Source: a virus. Taken from it: a stretch of DNA of 55,472 nt. A model generated the notes under the pieces. That model did not search any database. It had not been told where the DNA came from and was given only the letters and a program-made list of their open reading frames with translations. A program made the position numbers and the translations under genes. The stretch spans positions 1 through 55,472 of the IMG/VR virus record IMGVR_UViG_3300046535_001010; one strand, written 5' to 3'. Below are positions 1 through 6,471 of this stretch, piece after piece; within the stretch, counting starts at the first letter, position 1; each line of letters starts with the position of its first letter.

Positions 1-80
1 CGGGGGTTACAAGGCGGTCGGGTCGGGGCGGTCGGGGCATTACAGGCGGTCGGGGCGGGTCGGGTCGGGGCATTGTACGG
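1..80. repeat. GC-rich GGTCGGG short repeats at window start
   Basis: The first 80 bases are built from near-identical units around GGTCGGG and GGCATTACA/GGCATTGTA, and related GGTCGGG units recur at about 132-146. No open frame of note crosses it. Function is unknown; it could be a phage-end or intergenic repeat, or reflect the end of an assembled contig. Confidence 0.6.
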
Positions 81-119
81 TACAAAAGAAAACCCCCGAC
101 CAGCGACGGGTCGGGGGTT
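81..119 (-). terminator. Rho-independent terminator of the leftward gene
   Basis: Bases 91-101 and 109-119 form a perfect 11-bp inverted repeat (AACCCCCGACC/GGTCGGGGGTT) with a 7-base loop. Read on the minus strand the stem is followed by a T-rich tract (complement of 81-90: TTCTTTTGTA). It lies about 30 bases past the stop codon of the leftward coiled-coil gene, as expected for its intrinsic terminator. Confidence 0.8.
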
Positions 120-148
120 GGTGGTTACGGGGTTGGTCGGGTCGGGGG

Positions 149-478
149 TTACGCGCGTTTACGCTTGGGGACGTTCAGCGCGTTAAGCCGTGCTTCGAGT
201 TCCGCGATTCGATCAGCGGCTTCCTTCGCGGCTTTGTCAGCGGCTTCCTTCGCGGCCTTTTCAGCGGCTTCCTTCGCGGCCTTTTTGGCTCGAATCGTGA
301 CCCAGGCCTTTTCAGCGGCTTCCTTACGGGCAAGGGCGAGTTGTTCAGGGGTAAGGGTAGTCTTGGCGGTTTGCAGGTTCGCTTGAAGCGCGGTGTTCTC
401 TTCGCGCAGTTTAGCCAATTCAGCCTGTAGCGCGATAAGCGCGGTTTGTTCAGGAGTGAGCTTTTTTGCTTTTGCCAT
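149..478 (-). CDS. Small Ala/Lys/Glu-rich coiled-coil protein
   Basis: A 109-residue protein, the only leftward gene in the window. It is almost entirely predicted helix: an N-terminal segment with heptad-like leucines (ALQAELAKLREENTALQ) and a central run of AAKEAAEKA/AAKEAADKA repeats, ending in a basic tail KRKRA. At DNA level the repeats are three tandem 24-base units at 213-284. It carries the motif KAWVTIRAKKA, closely resembling KAW motifs in the kinase-like protein (3450-4985), the portal and two small proteins of the opposite strand, which ties it to the phage. A good ribosome site (AAAGGAG on the minus strand, 489-495) precedes the ATG and an intrinsic terminator follows. Molecular function is unknown; DNA- or capsid-interacting coiled coil is a guess. 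Confidence 0.75.
   Translation of the reverse strand: MAKAKKLTPEQTALIALQAELAKLREENTALQANLQTAKTTLTPEQLALARKEAAEKAWVTIRAKKAAKEAAEKAAKEAADKAAKEAADRIAELEARLNALNVPKRKRA
213..284 (-). repeat. Three tandem 24-bp repeats inside the coiled-coil gene
   Basis: Units at 213-236, 237-260 and 261-284 all read TCAGCGGCTTCCTTCGCGGC followed by four variable bases on the plus strand. They encode repeated AAKEAA(D/E)K octads on the minus strand. Length is a multiple of three, so copy-number change would keep the frame. Confidence 0.8.
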
Positions 479-483
479 TTGTA

Positions 484-501
484 ACGGACTCCTTTGTCCG
501 T
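484..501 (-). promoter_or_regulatory. Hairpin with the Shine-Dalgarno in its loop
   Basis: ACGGAC (484-489) and GTCCGT (496-501) are perfect inverted repeats around a 6-base loop. On the minus strand the loop is AAAGGA, the core of the ribosome-binding site of the coiled-coil gene, whose start codon lies 11 bases further. It may present or hide the ribosome site; the stem is short, so this is suggestive only. Confidence 0.4.
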
Positions 502-652
502 GATTTCAGAGTAAAGCAAGTACGGTGCATTGGATCATTTGATGTCGAAATGTTCTAATAATGGAACGTGATCGCGTGAAACGGTCGATTGGCGTAGGGT
601 TGAGCGGTTTGGTGATTGAACGTGGAATGATGGAATCTTGTTACGGAAACGG

Positions 653-669
653 AACAAACGCGGTTTGTT
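653..669. promoter_or_regulatory. 17-bp palindrome, possible operator
   Basis: AACAAAC-GCG-GTTTGTT is a perfect 7-base inverted repeat around three bases. It sits in the divergent non-coding region, so it may be a repressor or activator site; no regulator gene is visible in the window. Confidence 0.4.
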
Positions 670-725
670 GGTTCGATCGGATGTCGAATTGAAGCACTCA
701 GGCAATCATGCCAGCGGACAAACTA

Positions 726-742
726 GCAAGCTACTAGCTTGC
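726..742. promoter_or_regulatory. 17-bp palindrome, possible operator
   Basis: GCAAGCTA-C-TAGCTTGC is a perfect 8-base inverted repeat around one base. It immediately precedes the CTAACAG repeat array. Its size equals that of the palindrome at 653-669 but the sequence differs, so the two would be sites for different proteins or one would be a hairpin. Confidence 0.4.
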
Positions 743-743
743 A

Positions 744-840
744 CACTAACAGCCTCTCTAAGTCGCGCACTAACAGGCTGACTAAGTCGCGCACTAACAG
801 GCGACTGACAAGCGTACTAACAAGCGCGCTAACAGGCTCC
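744..840. repeat. Iteron-like CTAACAG array upstream of the terminase
   Basis: Copies of CTAACAG (one is CTAACAA) start at 746, 770, 794, 817 and 829, within longer related units (AAGTCGCGCACTAACAGGC). Spacing is 24, 24, 23 and 12 bases, close to two helix turns. Such phased arrays are typical of protein-binding regions: a packaging (pac/cos) site bound by the small terminase encoded just downstream, or a replication origin. Which one cannot be told from sequence. Confidence 0.6.
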
Positions 841-1074
841 GGTGCATGCATGCATGCTCCAATTCGGCCGCGCGCCGGCGCCCGTGCCCGAATTTCCCCG
901 CGACGGTGCTTTTGCCCCGGCGGGGTCCTTCCGCATATCAGCGGAAAAAGGGCTCCAAATTTGCATACTGGCGACGCGCCATACTAGGGAGCGGCCAGGC
1001 AGGTTGGGGCCGGGGTTTTGTATTTTTTGGGGAAAAGGGCCAAAATTGGTGCCATCGAGAGGAAATTGTCGTTT

Positions 1075-1701
1075 ATGAGTGGTGAGGATTCCAATCCGGT
1101 AAAAGGGCCAAAGGTCAGAGCAAAGAGGGTTTCTACTGAGCCCAAGAAACGGTATCCGCACGGAAAGCGTAAGCCGCGGGAAGCGGCCGGGCTGAATCAC
1201 GGCGAGATCATCGATTTGGTGGCACGGTTGGATGCGGCGAAGGGATTGGGGTTGTCCCCGGTCCAGGCCAACGCGGAGATCGTCGAGCACCTGAAGCGCA
1301 TGACGCAGCGGGGCCGGGCGAAGAAGCTGATCAACACGGTTCAGTTGCAGCATCTGGCGGAGCACGGGTGGGCCATCGACGAGATCGCGGCGTTTTTCAA
1401 CGTCAGCCAGCAAACGATTGACGAGATGTTGCGCCGGGACCCCACGTTCAAGGCCATCATGGATCGTGGAAAGGCGTTAGGGCGCGGGAAGCTGCGCAGT
1501 TTTCAGTTCCAGGCGGCGGCGAAGGGGAATCCCATTATGCTGATCTGGCTGGGGAAACAGCTATTGGGTCAGCGGGACGAGCCCGGGGATCGTGCAGGCG
1601 ATCGGTTGGACGAGGTTATGAGCGTGTTGGAGCATGCCAGGACGCATCAGGATGACGTGATCGATCTTCCGCCGATTATCCCGCCAAGACAGGTTCAGTG
1701 A
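1075..1701 (+). CDS. Phage terminase small subunit-like protein
   Basis: A 208-residue protein taken from the ATG at 1075, which has GAGAGGA 10 bases upstream; the frame is open further 5' but without a ribosome site. Residues ~95-130 form a helix-turn-helix (GWAIDEIAAFFNVSQQTIDEML), and the following KGNPIMLIWLGKQLLGQRD segment is the classic end of a family of phage small terminases/HTH packaging proteins. It would recognise the packaging site and regulate the large subunit. The N-terminus (first ~45 residues) is very basic. Its stop overlaps the start of the large terminase gene (GTGA, 1698-1701), so the two are translationally coupled, which supports the call. The repeat array at 744-840 is a possible binding site. 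Confidence 0.8.
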   Translation: MSGEDSNPVKGPKVRAKRVSTEPKKRYPHGKRKPREAAGLNHGEIIDLVARLDAAKGLGLSPVQANAEIVEHLKRMTQRGRAKKLINTVQLQHLAEHGWAIDEIAAFFNVSQQTIDEMLRRDPTFKAIMDRGKALGRGKLRSFQFQAAAKGNPIMLIWLGKQLLGQRDEPGDRAGDRLDEVMSVLEHARTHQDDVIDLPPIIPPRQVQ

Positions 1702-3023
1702 GCGTCCAGATAGGACGGCAGCCCAAGCTGCTGCCGTTCGGGGTTAAGGCAAACCGGTTTATCGCGCGGCACGCGTCGGAAGATGCGCGCATCAACATCC
1801 TGGTCGGATCGGTGCGCAGTTCCAAGACGTGGGCCATGACGATGAAGATCCTGGCTCTGTGCAAGTACGACGTTGCCGGCCGGAAGGTGCTCACTGGGGT
1901 TTCCAAGCAGGCGATCTATCAGAACGTACTGACGGATTTGTTCGACCTGATCGGGCCGCAGAACTACCGCTACAACCGGCAGAGCGGCGAGCTGACTTTG
2001 TTCGGGATCGAATGGCTGGTCATTGGCGCCCACGACGAGGGGTCGGAGAAGCGGATCCGCGGGCTCACGGTGGGCGTGGCCGTGTGCGACGAGTTGATCC
2101 TGATGCCGCGCAGCTTCTTCATGATGCTGTTGTCGCGCTTGTCGCCGGCAGGCGCCAGGCTCTACGGCACAACGAACTCCGACAGCCCGCATCACTGGCT
2201 GAAGACGGAGATCATCGACAGCGACCGGCTGACCCGGGGATTGGGGAGGGATTTGTGGGTGGACACATGGCTGCTCACCGACAATCCCAATTTGAGCCAG
2301 AGCTACCGGGAGTTCGTGACGCGCAGCTATGTGGGAGTCTGGCACCGGCGGTTCGTGCTCGGAGAATGGGTGCTGGCTGAAGGCGCGATTTACCGCGACG
2401 TGCTGACGGACGAGACGTACTACAACGACAGTCAGCGGCCAGTCGGGCTGATGTCGCGATCCGGCTATGTCGAGCGTTGGGTGTCGGTGGACGCCGGGAC
2501 GGTCAACTCGCAGGTGTACGGCGACTTCTATGACGACGGCACCACGGTCTGGATGGACAACGAGTATTACTACGACTCCGTCAAAGAGGGCAAGCAGAAG
2601 ACCAACGGCGACTATGCCGACGATCTGATCAACGGCTGGGGCAACTGGCCCGGGATCGCACGCTCGCCAATGAAGGTGAACGGGCTGAGTGTCGCGCTGG
2701 ACCGGCGCAATTGGCCGGGCGTGATCGTGGATCCGAGCGCGGCCAGCTTCAAGGTCGAGTTACTGTCGCGCGGCGTCTATGTGGTCGACGCCAGCAACGA
2801 GGTGACCGACGGCCTGCGCCGGGTATCGTCGATGCTGGCCCGCAAGAAGCTGCGCATCCACGAGCGGTGCGCGAGCGTCCGTAAGGACCTGGAGACGTAC
2901 AGCTGGGATGAAGACGCCGCCAAGCGCGGCAAAGAGCAACCGATCAAGGATCATGACCATGGTGCGGACATGGTGAGATACTACGTCGAGACGCGGATCA
3001 ATGACTGGAGGCTGGTAGCATGA
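1698..3023 (+). CDS. terL: Phage terminase large subunit
   Basis: A 441-residue packaging ATPase/nuclease starting at a GTG that overlaps the small-subunit stop by 4 bases. Visible motifs: Walker A GSVRSSKT (37-44), Walker B VAVCDE (127-132, with D131-E132), coupling region YGTTNSDSPHHW (156-167), and an RNase H-like nuclease domain with acidic residues at D265 (SVDAG), D345 (IVDPSA) and the DHDHGADMVRY segment (418-428). The length and layout fit PBSX-type large terminases. It forms the motor at the portal vertex that pumps and cuts DNA. The stop TGA overlaps the ATG of a tiny downstream gene. Confidence 0.93.
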   Translation: MSVQIGRQPKLLPFGVKANRFIARHASEDARINILVGSVRSSKTWAMTMKILALCKYDVAGRKVLTGVSKQAIYQNVLTDLFDLIGPQNYRYNRQSGELTLFGIEWLVIGAHDEGSEKRIRGLTVGVAVCDELILMPRSFFMMLLSRLSPAGARLYGTTNSDSPHHWLKTEIIDSDRLTRGLGRDLWVDTWLLTDNPNLSQSYREFVTRSYVGVWHRRFVLGEWVLAEGAIYRDVLTDETYYNDSQRPVGLMSRSGYVERWVSVDAGTVNSQVYGDFYDDGTTVWMDNEYYYDSVKEGKQKTNGDYADDLINGWGNWPGIARSPMKVNGLSVALDRRNWPGVIVDPSAASFKVELLSRGVYVVDASNEVTDGLRRVSSMLARKKLRIHERCASVRKDLETYSWDEDAAKRGKEQPIKDHDHGADMVRYYVETRINDWRLVA

Positions 3024-3148
3024 TCCTGACTGCGGAGTACGGAACTTGGGACTCGGACCTGTTGCAATGGCGATGGGACCAACGAGGGTATTGTGCGCTG
3101 CTATGGCGCTGGGCGCCGGCAACGGTGATCATCCTTTCACGCAACTAA
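3020..3148 (+). CDS. Tiny hypothetical protein coupled to terminase
   Basis: A 42-residue frame starting at ATG 3020, overlapping the terminase stop by 4 bases (ATGA). It is Trp-rich (four W) and ends in a short hydrophobic stretch APATVIIL. I recognise no family. The overlap, identical to that used by other gene pairs here, is the main support for it being translated. Confidence 0.5.
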   Translation: MILTAEYGTWDSDLLQWRWDQRGYCALLWRWAPATVIILSRN

Positions 3149-3158
3149 CCTTGAGGCG

Positions 3159-3347
3159 ATGACGATGACTCTTGCATTCTGGTTCTGGCTTTTGATGTTG
3201 ACCTGGCTGTTGTTCGGGTTCTGGCGTTACTACGAGCCCACCCAGCCGTTCTACCGGATCTATGGTGGCCACCTTATCGGGTTTCTGCTGTTCGGCATCC
3301 TCGGCTGGCACGCCTTCGGCAACCCGTTCGCCGCGCTGGTAAAATGA
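3159..3347 (+). CDS. Small two-helix membrane protein
   Basis: A 62-residue protein with two hydrophobic segments: about residues 4-22 (LAFWFWLLMLTWLLFGFW) and 38-56 (GHLIGFLLFGILGWHAFG), separated by a charged/aromatic loop. GAGG at 3153-3156 precedes the ATG. It is followed by another overlapping tiny membrane gene. Holin-like or membrane-anchoring roles are possible by topology alone, but there is no endolysin next to it, so I give no function. Confidence 0.6.
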   Translation: MTMTLAFWFWLLMLTWLLFGFWRYYEPTQPFYRIYGGHLIGFLLFGILGWHAFGNPFAALVK

Positions 3348-3442
3348 CGCCGCCGAGTAAGATCACACCTTTCTTCGAAGTGCTCTGGCCGGTCTTTCTG
3401 GCCGTAGGCGGAGTCGCCCTGGTCTTCGCCTTATTCCGGTAG
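3344..3442 (+). CDS. Tiny single-helix membrane protein
   Basis: A 32-residue frame whose ATG (3344) overlaps the preceding stop (ATGA). Residues ~12-31 form one transmembrane helix (VLWPVFLAVGGVALVFALF). Together with the upstream 62-residue protein it forms a pair of small membrane proteins wedged between terminase and the kinase-like gene. Function unknown. Confidence 0.5.
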   Translation: MTPPSKITPFFEVLWPVFLAVGGVALVFALFR

Positions 3443-3449
3443 GAACCTG

Positions 3450-4985
3450 ATGACCGCCGACAAACTCAATCACGTGCTCGGTCTGTTGGACGCGTGGGTG
3501 GAGTCCAACTTCAAGCGCGTGCCGAAGGGTCGTGCCGGTGGCGGGCAGTTCGCCTTCAAGGGCGGCAAGGCAAAACCCGCGGCAGCCGCACGAGTGAAAG
3601 CCAACAAGCCCGCTACCTTCAAAGTCCAGGCGGCGAAGAAGGCCTGGGAAGGAATCCACGCGCGGCGCGCGGCAGCCAAAGGGGCGGCGGCTCCTGCAGG
3701 GAAACCTGCCACGGCGGCCCCGAAGAAAGGATTCGTTCCGCCTTCCTGGGCGAAGACAGGGGCTGCAGGGACCGCCACGCGATTCAGGAAGCGGCAACGG
3801 GCGAGACAGTTGCAGCAAGCGGCCGCGCAGCGCGAGGAGGCGTTGAAGCAGCCGGCGCGCAAGGTGCAGACCTGGCGCAAGAAGGCCGCGCTGAAGGCCT
3901 GGGAGAAGATCCGGGCGAAGCGGGAGGCGGCGAAGGCTGCAGGTGGGGTGAAGCCGGTTCCGGTAAGGCCAGCGCCCAAGCCAGCAGCAGCGCCCGCACC
4001 TGAAGCCAAGCACGTCCACGGTAAGTTCAACGCGCAGCAGCGCGAACAGATGGTCCGGGAGCACATCACCAGCCACGACGTGAAGGAGCGCAAGCACCAG
4101 GACGGCGGCATCAACAAGTTCGATTTCATCGTCTTCGACGACGGGCATCTCGGTGGCTTCAAACCAGCCGATGGGGAAGCCGAAGGCTGGGGCTGGAGAC
4201 AATGGCTGGCTATCGCAAAGGGCGGCGTGATCGAAGACCGGGAGTTGGCGAACGAGATCATGGCCATCCCGGAATCCAGACGCGACAGAGAGTTCATCAA
4301 CCGGGATCGGCCTCGCATTCCGCGCGGAATGCAGACTGAACGGGAAGCCGCCGCCTGGGAAGTCGCTAAGCTGGTGGGGATGGATGACCTGGCTACGCCC
4401 TGTGTCGCCGGTAAGATCGGTGGCGCCTACGGGGCCGCCATGGAGATCCAGCCGGGCGTCAACGCCTACAAGGCTCCTGCCGGAAAGGAATTCGACGGCG
4501 ATGAGCACGTACGCCGCGCCGCCATGTTCGATTACATCCTCGGCAATTCCGACCGTCATGGTGGAAACTGGATGATCGATGGCGATGAGATGAAGCTGAT
4601 CGATCACGGTCTGTGCCTGCCGGAAGCGACACACTTCGCCGACGGCGCCAATATGGAGCTGATGGACCACGCGCACAGGCTTGAGATGAAAGGGCAGAAG
4701 GGTTCCCCGGCGCAATACGCCAAGACCTACGCTGACAAGAAGAACGACATTAAGCAGGCGCTGGTCAAGCTCGGCTTCAACGATAAGGTGATCCACGGTG
4801 CGATGCAGCGCATCGATAGGGCGCAACATGCGAAGAGATGGGGAGATTTAAACGCCTTCGCCAAACAGCCCGGCGCGAAGGCCCAAAAGGTGGCTCTGAC
4901 GCCGCCGGGAGTTCCAGACTTTGTGCCGAAGAAGGCTGCACCTGCCAATCCTCGAGTATCCGCCATGAGGCGAGAGCTTTTATGA
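3450..4985 (+). CDS. PI3/4-kinase/HipA-fold kinase-like head-region protein
   Basis: A 511-residue protein. The N-terminal ~190 residues are basic, Ala/Lys-rich and disordered-looking, with an RVPKGRAGGGQF motif (23-34) and two KAW motifs (KKAWEGIHARR ~63; LKAWEKIRAKR ~149). Residues ~195-470 look like an atypical protein/lipid kinase of the PI3-4K/HipA/FAM20 superfamily: nucleotide-binding lysine in GGFK (K238), the helix REAAAWEVAKLVG (~298-310) with candidate salt-bridge glutamates, catalytic-loop signature GNSDRHGGN (365-373, D368), and the metal-binding aspartate in LIDHG (D385). Homologues of this fold occur in phage head clusters, but the substrate is unknown. It lies between terminase and portal, so a virion or assembly protein may be phosphorylated. 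The following gene overlaps its stop by ATGA. Confidence 0.7.
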   Translation: MTADKLNHVLGLLDAWVESNFKRVPKGRAGGGQFAFKGGKAKPAAAARVKANKPATFKVQAAKKAWEGIHARRAAAKGAAAPAGKPATAAPKKGFVPPSWAKTGAAGTATRFRKRQRARQLQQAAAQREEALKQPARKVQTWRKKAALKAWEKIRAKREAAKAAGGVKPVPVRPAPKPAAAPAPEAKHVHGKFNAQQREQMVREHITSHDVKERKHQDGGINKFDFIVFDDGHLGGFKPADGEAEGWGWRQWLAIAKGGVIEDRELANEIMAIPESRRDREFINRDRPRIPRGMQTEREAAAWEVAKLVGMDDLATPCVAGKIGGAYGAAMEIQPGVNAYKAPAGKEFDGDEHVRRAAMFDYILGNSDRHGGNWMIDGDEMKLIDHGLCLPEATHFADGANMELMDHAHRLEMKGQKGSPAQYAKTYADKKNDIKQALVKLGFNDKVIHGAMQRIDRAQHAKRWGDLNAFAKQPGAKAQKVALTPPGVPDFVPKKAAPANPRVSAMRRELL

Positions 4986-5533
4986 GAACCTGCGACTTAC
5001 TGGCATCCGACCCGAACGGCAAGCAAGAGGTTCTCGGGCAGATATCCTGGGATGGAAAGAAGCTGCATCTCAGCGACGGGCTGAACCCCGACATGCTGCT
5101 GGGGACCGTCGGGATGAGCGAGAGCGGACCTGTCAACGGTCGCGACAATCCCGGGGAATGGTTCGAACGGTTACCGAACATCTTCAATGGCAGCCGCCTG
5201 CGCGCCAAGATGCGCGGCGAAAAGGAGAGCGACATGATCTCGGACAACGACACTGCGGCGCGCCTGCATCGGGCGCTGGACCGCGTTCTGGACCGCCAGG
5301 GGGCGGCGAGCGACAATGAGAGCGGCCGGTCGAACGTAGCGCGCAAGGCCTGGGAAACCCGGCATGAGACCGGCGGCACCCAAAAGTTCAGCGGCGAGAC
5401 CGAGGGGCGGCGCGCGCCGGCGACGCGGCAGCAGACCCACAAACCCTTCGGGTGGGCCAGGAAAGCCACGCAGGTAGAAAAAAAAGAGCGCGCCGCGCCG
5501 CTGGTCAAACCAATACCGGTACAGGAGAGATAA
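4982..5533 (+). CDS. Hypothetical head-region protein with RLHxALD helix
   Basis: A 183-residue protein; start chosen at ATG 4982, which overlaps the kinase-like gene stop by 4 bases, rather than a longer upstream frame without a ribosome site. An N-terminal domain (~1-75) contains LGQISWDGKKLHLSDG and MLLGTVGMSE. Around residue 90 is the helix AARLHRALDRVLD, repeated in three neighbouring or downstream genes, followed by a KAWETRH motif and a basic, Pro-rich tail. I recognise no defined family. The shared helices suggest a virion or scaffold-associated protein. Confidence 0.65.
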   Translation: MRTCDLLASDPNGKQEVLGQISWDGKKLHLSDGLNPDMLLGTVGMSESGPVNGRDNPGEWFERLPNIFNGSRLRAKMRGEKESDMISDNDTAARLHRALDRVLDRQGAASDNESGRSNVARKAWETRHETGGTQKFSGETEGRRAPATRQQTHKPFGWARKATQVEKKERAAPLVKPIPVQER

Positions 5534-5534
5534 C

Positions 5535-6062
5535 ATGCCGAAAGCTGCTTACTTCAAGGGCCACGGGACCGAGGTGGCGCGCAAGATGCGTCAGACCTAC
5601 GGACCCGAGAAGGCCAAACGGGTGTTTTACGCCACGGCCAAGGCGCAGGGCCAGGAGCCGACTAACGACGCCGCGGCTTTCGATGCCTACGACGAGATGC
5701 ACTCGGTCTTCGACGACATCCTCAAGAGCGGCATGAAGACGGTCGACAAAGTCATGGACGCCGCGTTGACGCACCTGTCGCAGGGCGGCGCCATGAACCA
5801 GCGCATGCGTCCGGATGATCTGCACCACAAGGTGCGGACGCAACACCGCGACGACCGGCTGAACGCCGAGAAGGGTGGCGCCGCGACGCCGACGAGCCCG
5901 CAGCACTTTATGGGCATCGCCAAAAGGCAGCAGCGGCAGCCGCTGAGGCAGCAGGGCGCCGGCTCCGCTTCGCCGATGGTGCCGAAGGTGGCCGAAGACG
6001 GCGGGGACCGGGCCGCCCGATTGCACGCCGCACTCGACCGGGTGCTCGACGGGATGTGTTGA
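5535..6062 (+). CDS. Conserved phage protein with KGKRVFYAT-like N-terminus
   Basis: A 175-residue protein with a ribosome site GGAGA a few bases before the ATG. The first ~35 residues (MRQTYGPEKAKRVFYATAKAQG) resemble a motif common in phage head-region proteins, usually found in scaffold-, protease- or portal-associated genes. The middle is helical and the C-terminus carries another copy of the helix AARLHAALDRVLD (~158-170). Molecular role unknown; co-location between kinase and portal and the shared helix argue for a head-assembly role. Confidence 0.65.
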   Translation: MPKAAYFKGHGTEVARKMRQTYGPEKAKRVFYATAKAQGQEPTNDAAAFDAYDEMHSVFDDILKSGMKTVDKVMDAALTHLSQGGAMNQRMRPDDLHHKVRTQHRDDRLNAEKGGAATPTSPQHFMGIAKRQQRQPLRQQGAGSASPMVPKVAEDGGDRAARLHAALDRVLDGMC

Positions 6063-6063
6063 C

Positions 6064-6243
6064 ATGGGATACGATCGCCTGCACGCCGCGCTCGACCGCG
6101 CCTTGCGGTCCAAGAAGGCCTGGGACACTCGCCGTGGTGTCAAGGACAAAGGCAAGGACAGGGCCGTCGACAGCGACCCTCGCGCCGAACGCCTCCACAT
6201 CGCTCTGGACCGTGTGCTCGACGCGGTCAACCGACCCAAGTGA
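6064..6243 (+). CDS. Small protein with two RLHxALD helices
   Basis: A 59-residue protein starting one base after the previous stop. It consists almost only of motifs seen in its neighbours: YDRLHAALDRAL at the N-terminus, KKAWDTRRG in the middle, and AERLHIALDRVLD at the C-terminus. It is overlapped at its end by the next gene (GTGA). The arrangement suggests a minimal carrier of the helix, possibly a capsid-binding or internal head peptide; this is inference. Confidence 0.6.
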   Translation: MGYDRLHAALDRALRSKKAWDTRRGVKDKGKDRAVDSDPRAERLHIALDRVLDAVNRPK

Positions 6244-6470
6244 TCGAATTCAGGCTTCTGTGGAAAGAACGGGTACCCGGTCTGATTGTCCTTCAGACCT
6301 TCTCCGGCAAACCGACGACGGACCTGCAGACGGTCCGGGACGAGTTCGAAGCGTGCCGCGTTATGGCGCACCGGCACAGTCCATTCATCGAGTTACGACC
6401 GGCGTCGAGCGATCCCTGGCTCGCGCCGAACGAGAGTAGCATCCCACCGGTTCGAGAGAATAAACACTAA
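6240..6470 (+). CDS. Hypothetical 76-residue protein
   Basis: A GTG-started frame overlapping the preceding stop by 4 bases (GTGA) and ending just before the portal start. The N-terminus is a beta-strand pattern (MIEFRLLWKERVPGLIVLQTF), followed by a helix and a Pro-rich tail. No family recognised. Tight packing between two genes is the main evidence that it is real. Confidence 0.55.
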   Translation: MIEFRLLWKERVPGLIVLQTFSGKPTTDLQTVRDEFEACRVMAHRHSPFIELRPASSDPWLAPNESSIPPVRENKH

Positions 6471-6471
6471 A

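Larger units (their letters stand above)
479..1074. other. Divergent non-coding region before the terminase genes
   Basis: About 600 bases without a convincing gene separate the leftward coiled-coil gene from the rightward terminase operon. It holds two 17-base palindromes (653-669 and 726-742), a five-copy CTAACAG array (746-835), an alternating TGCATGC block (843-857) and a GC-rich segment with small hairpins (for example TTCCGC 929-934 with GCGGAA 941-946). Promoters for both directions probably lie here, but I see no pair of -35/-10 boxes good enough to call. Short frames across 739-1085 have no ribosome site and no family resemblance. Confidence 0.6.

Noticed and set aside
744-840. CRISPR-like reading of the CTAACAG array
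   Set aside because: Repeats are only about 7-19 bases, spacers are not unique and there are no cas genes; a binding-site array fits better.
739-1085. Short plus-strand frames in the region before the terminase
   Set aside because: They cover the repeat array, lack ribosome sites and have repeat-derived composition.
3159-3442. Holin pair
   Set aside because: Topology would allow it, but no endolysin or spanin is adjacent and small membrane proteins are too generic to name.
3363-4829. 488-codon minus-strand frame opposite the kinase-like gene
   Set aside because: Shadow frame; composition is low-complexity Arg/Leu and the plus strand has clear motifs.
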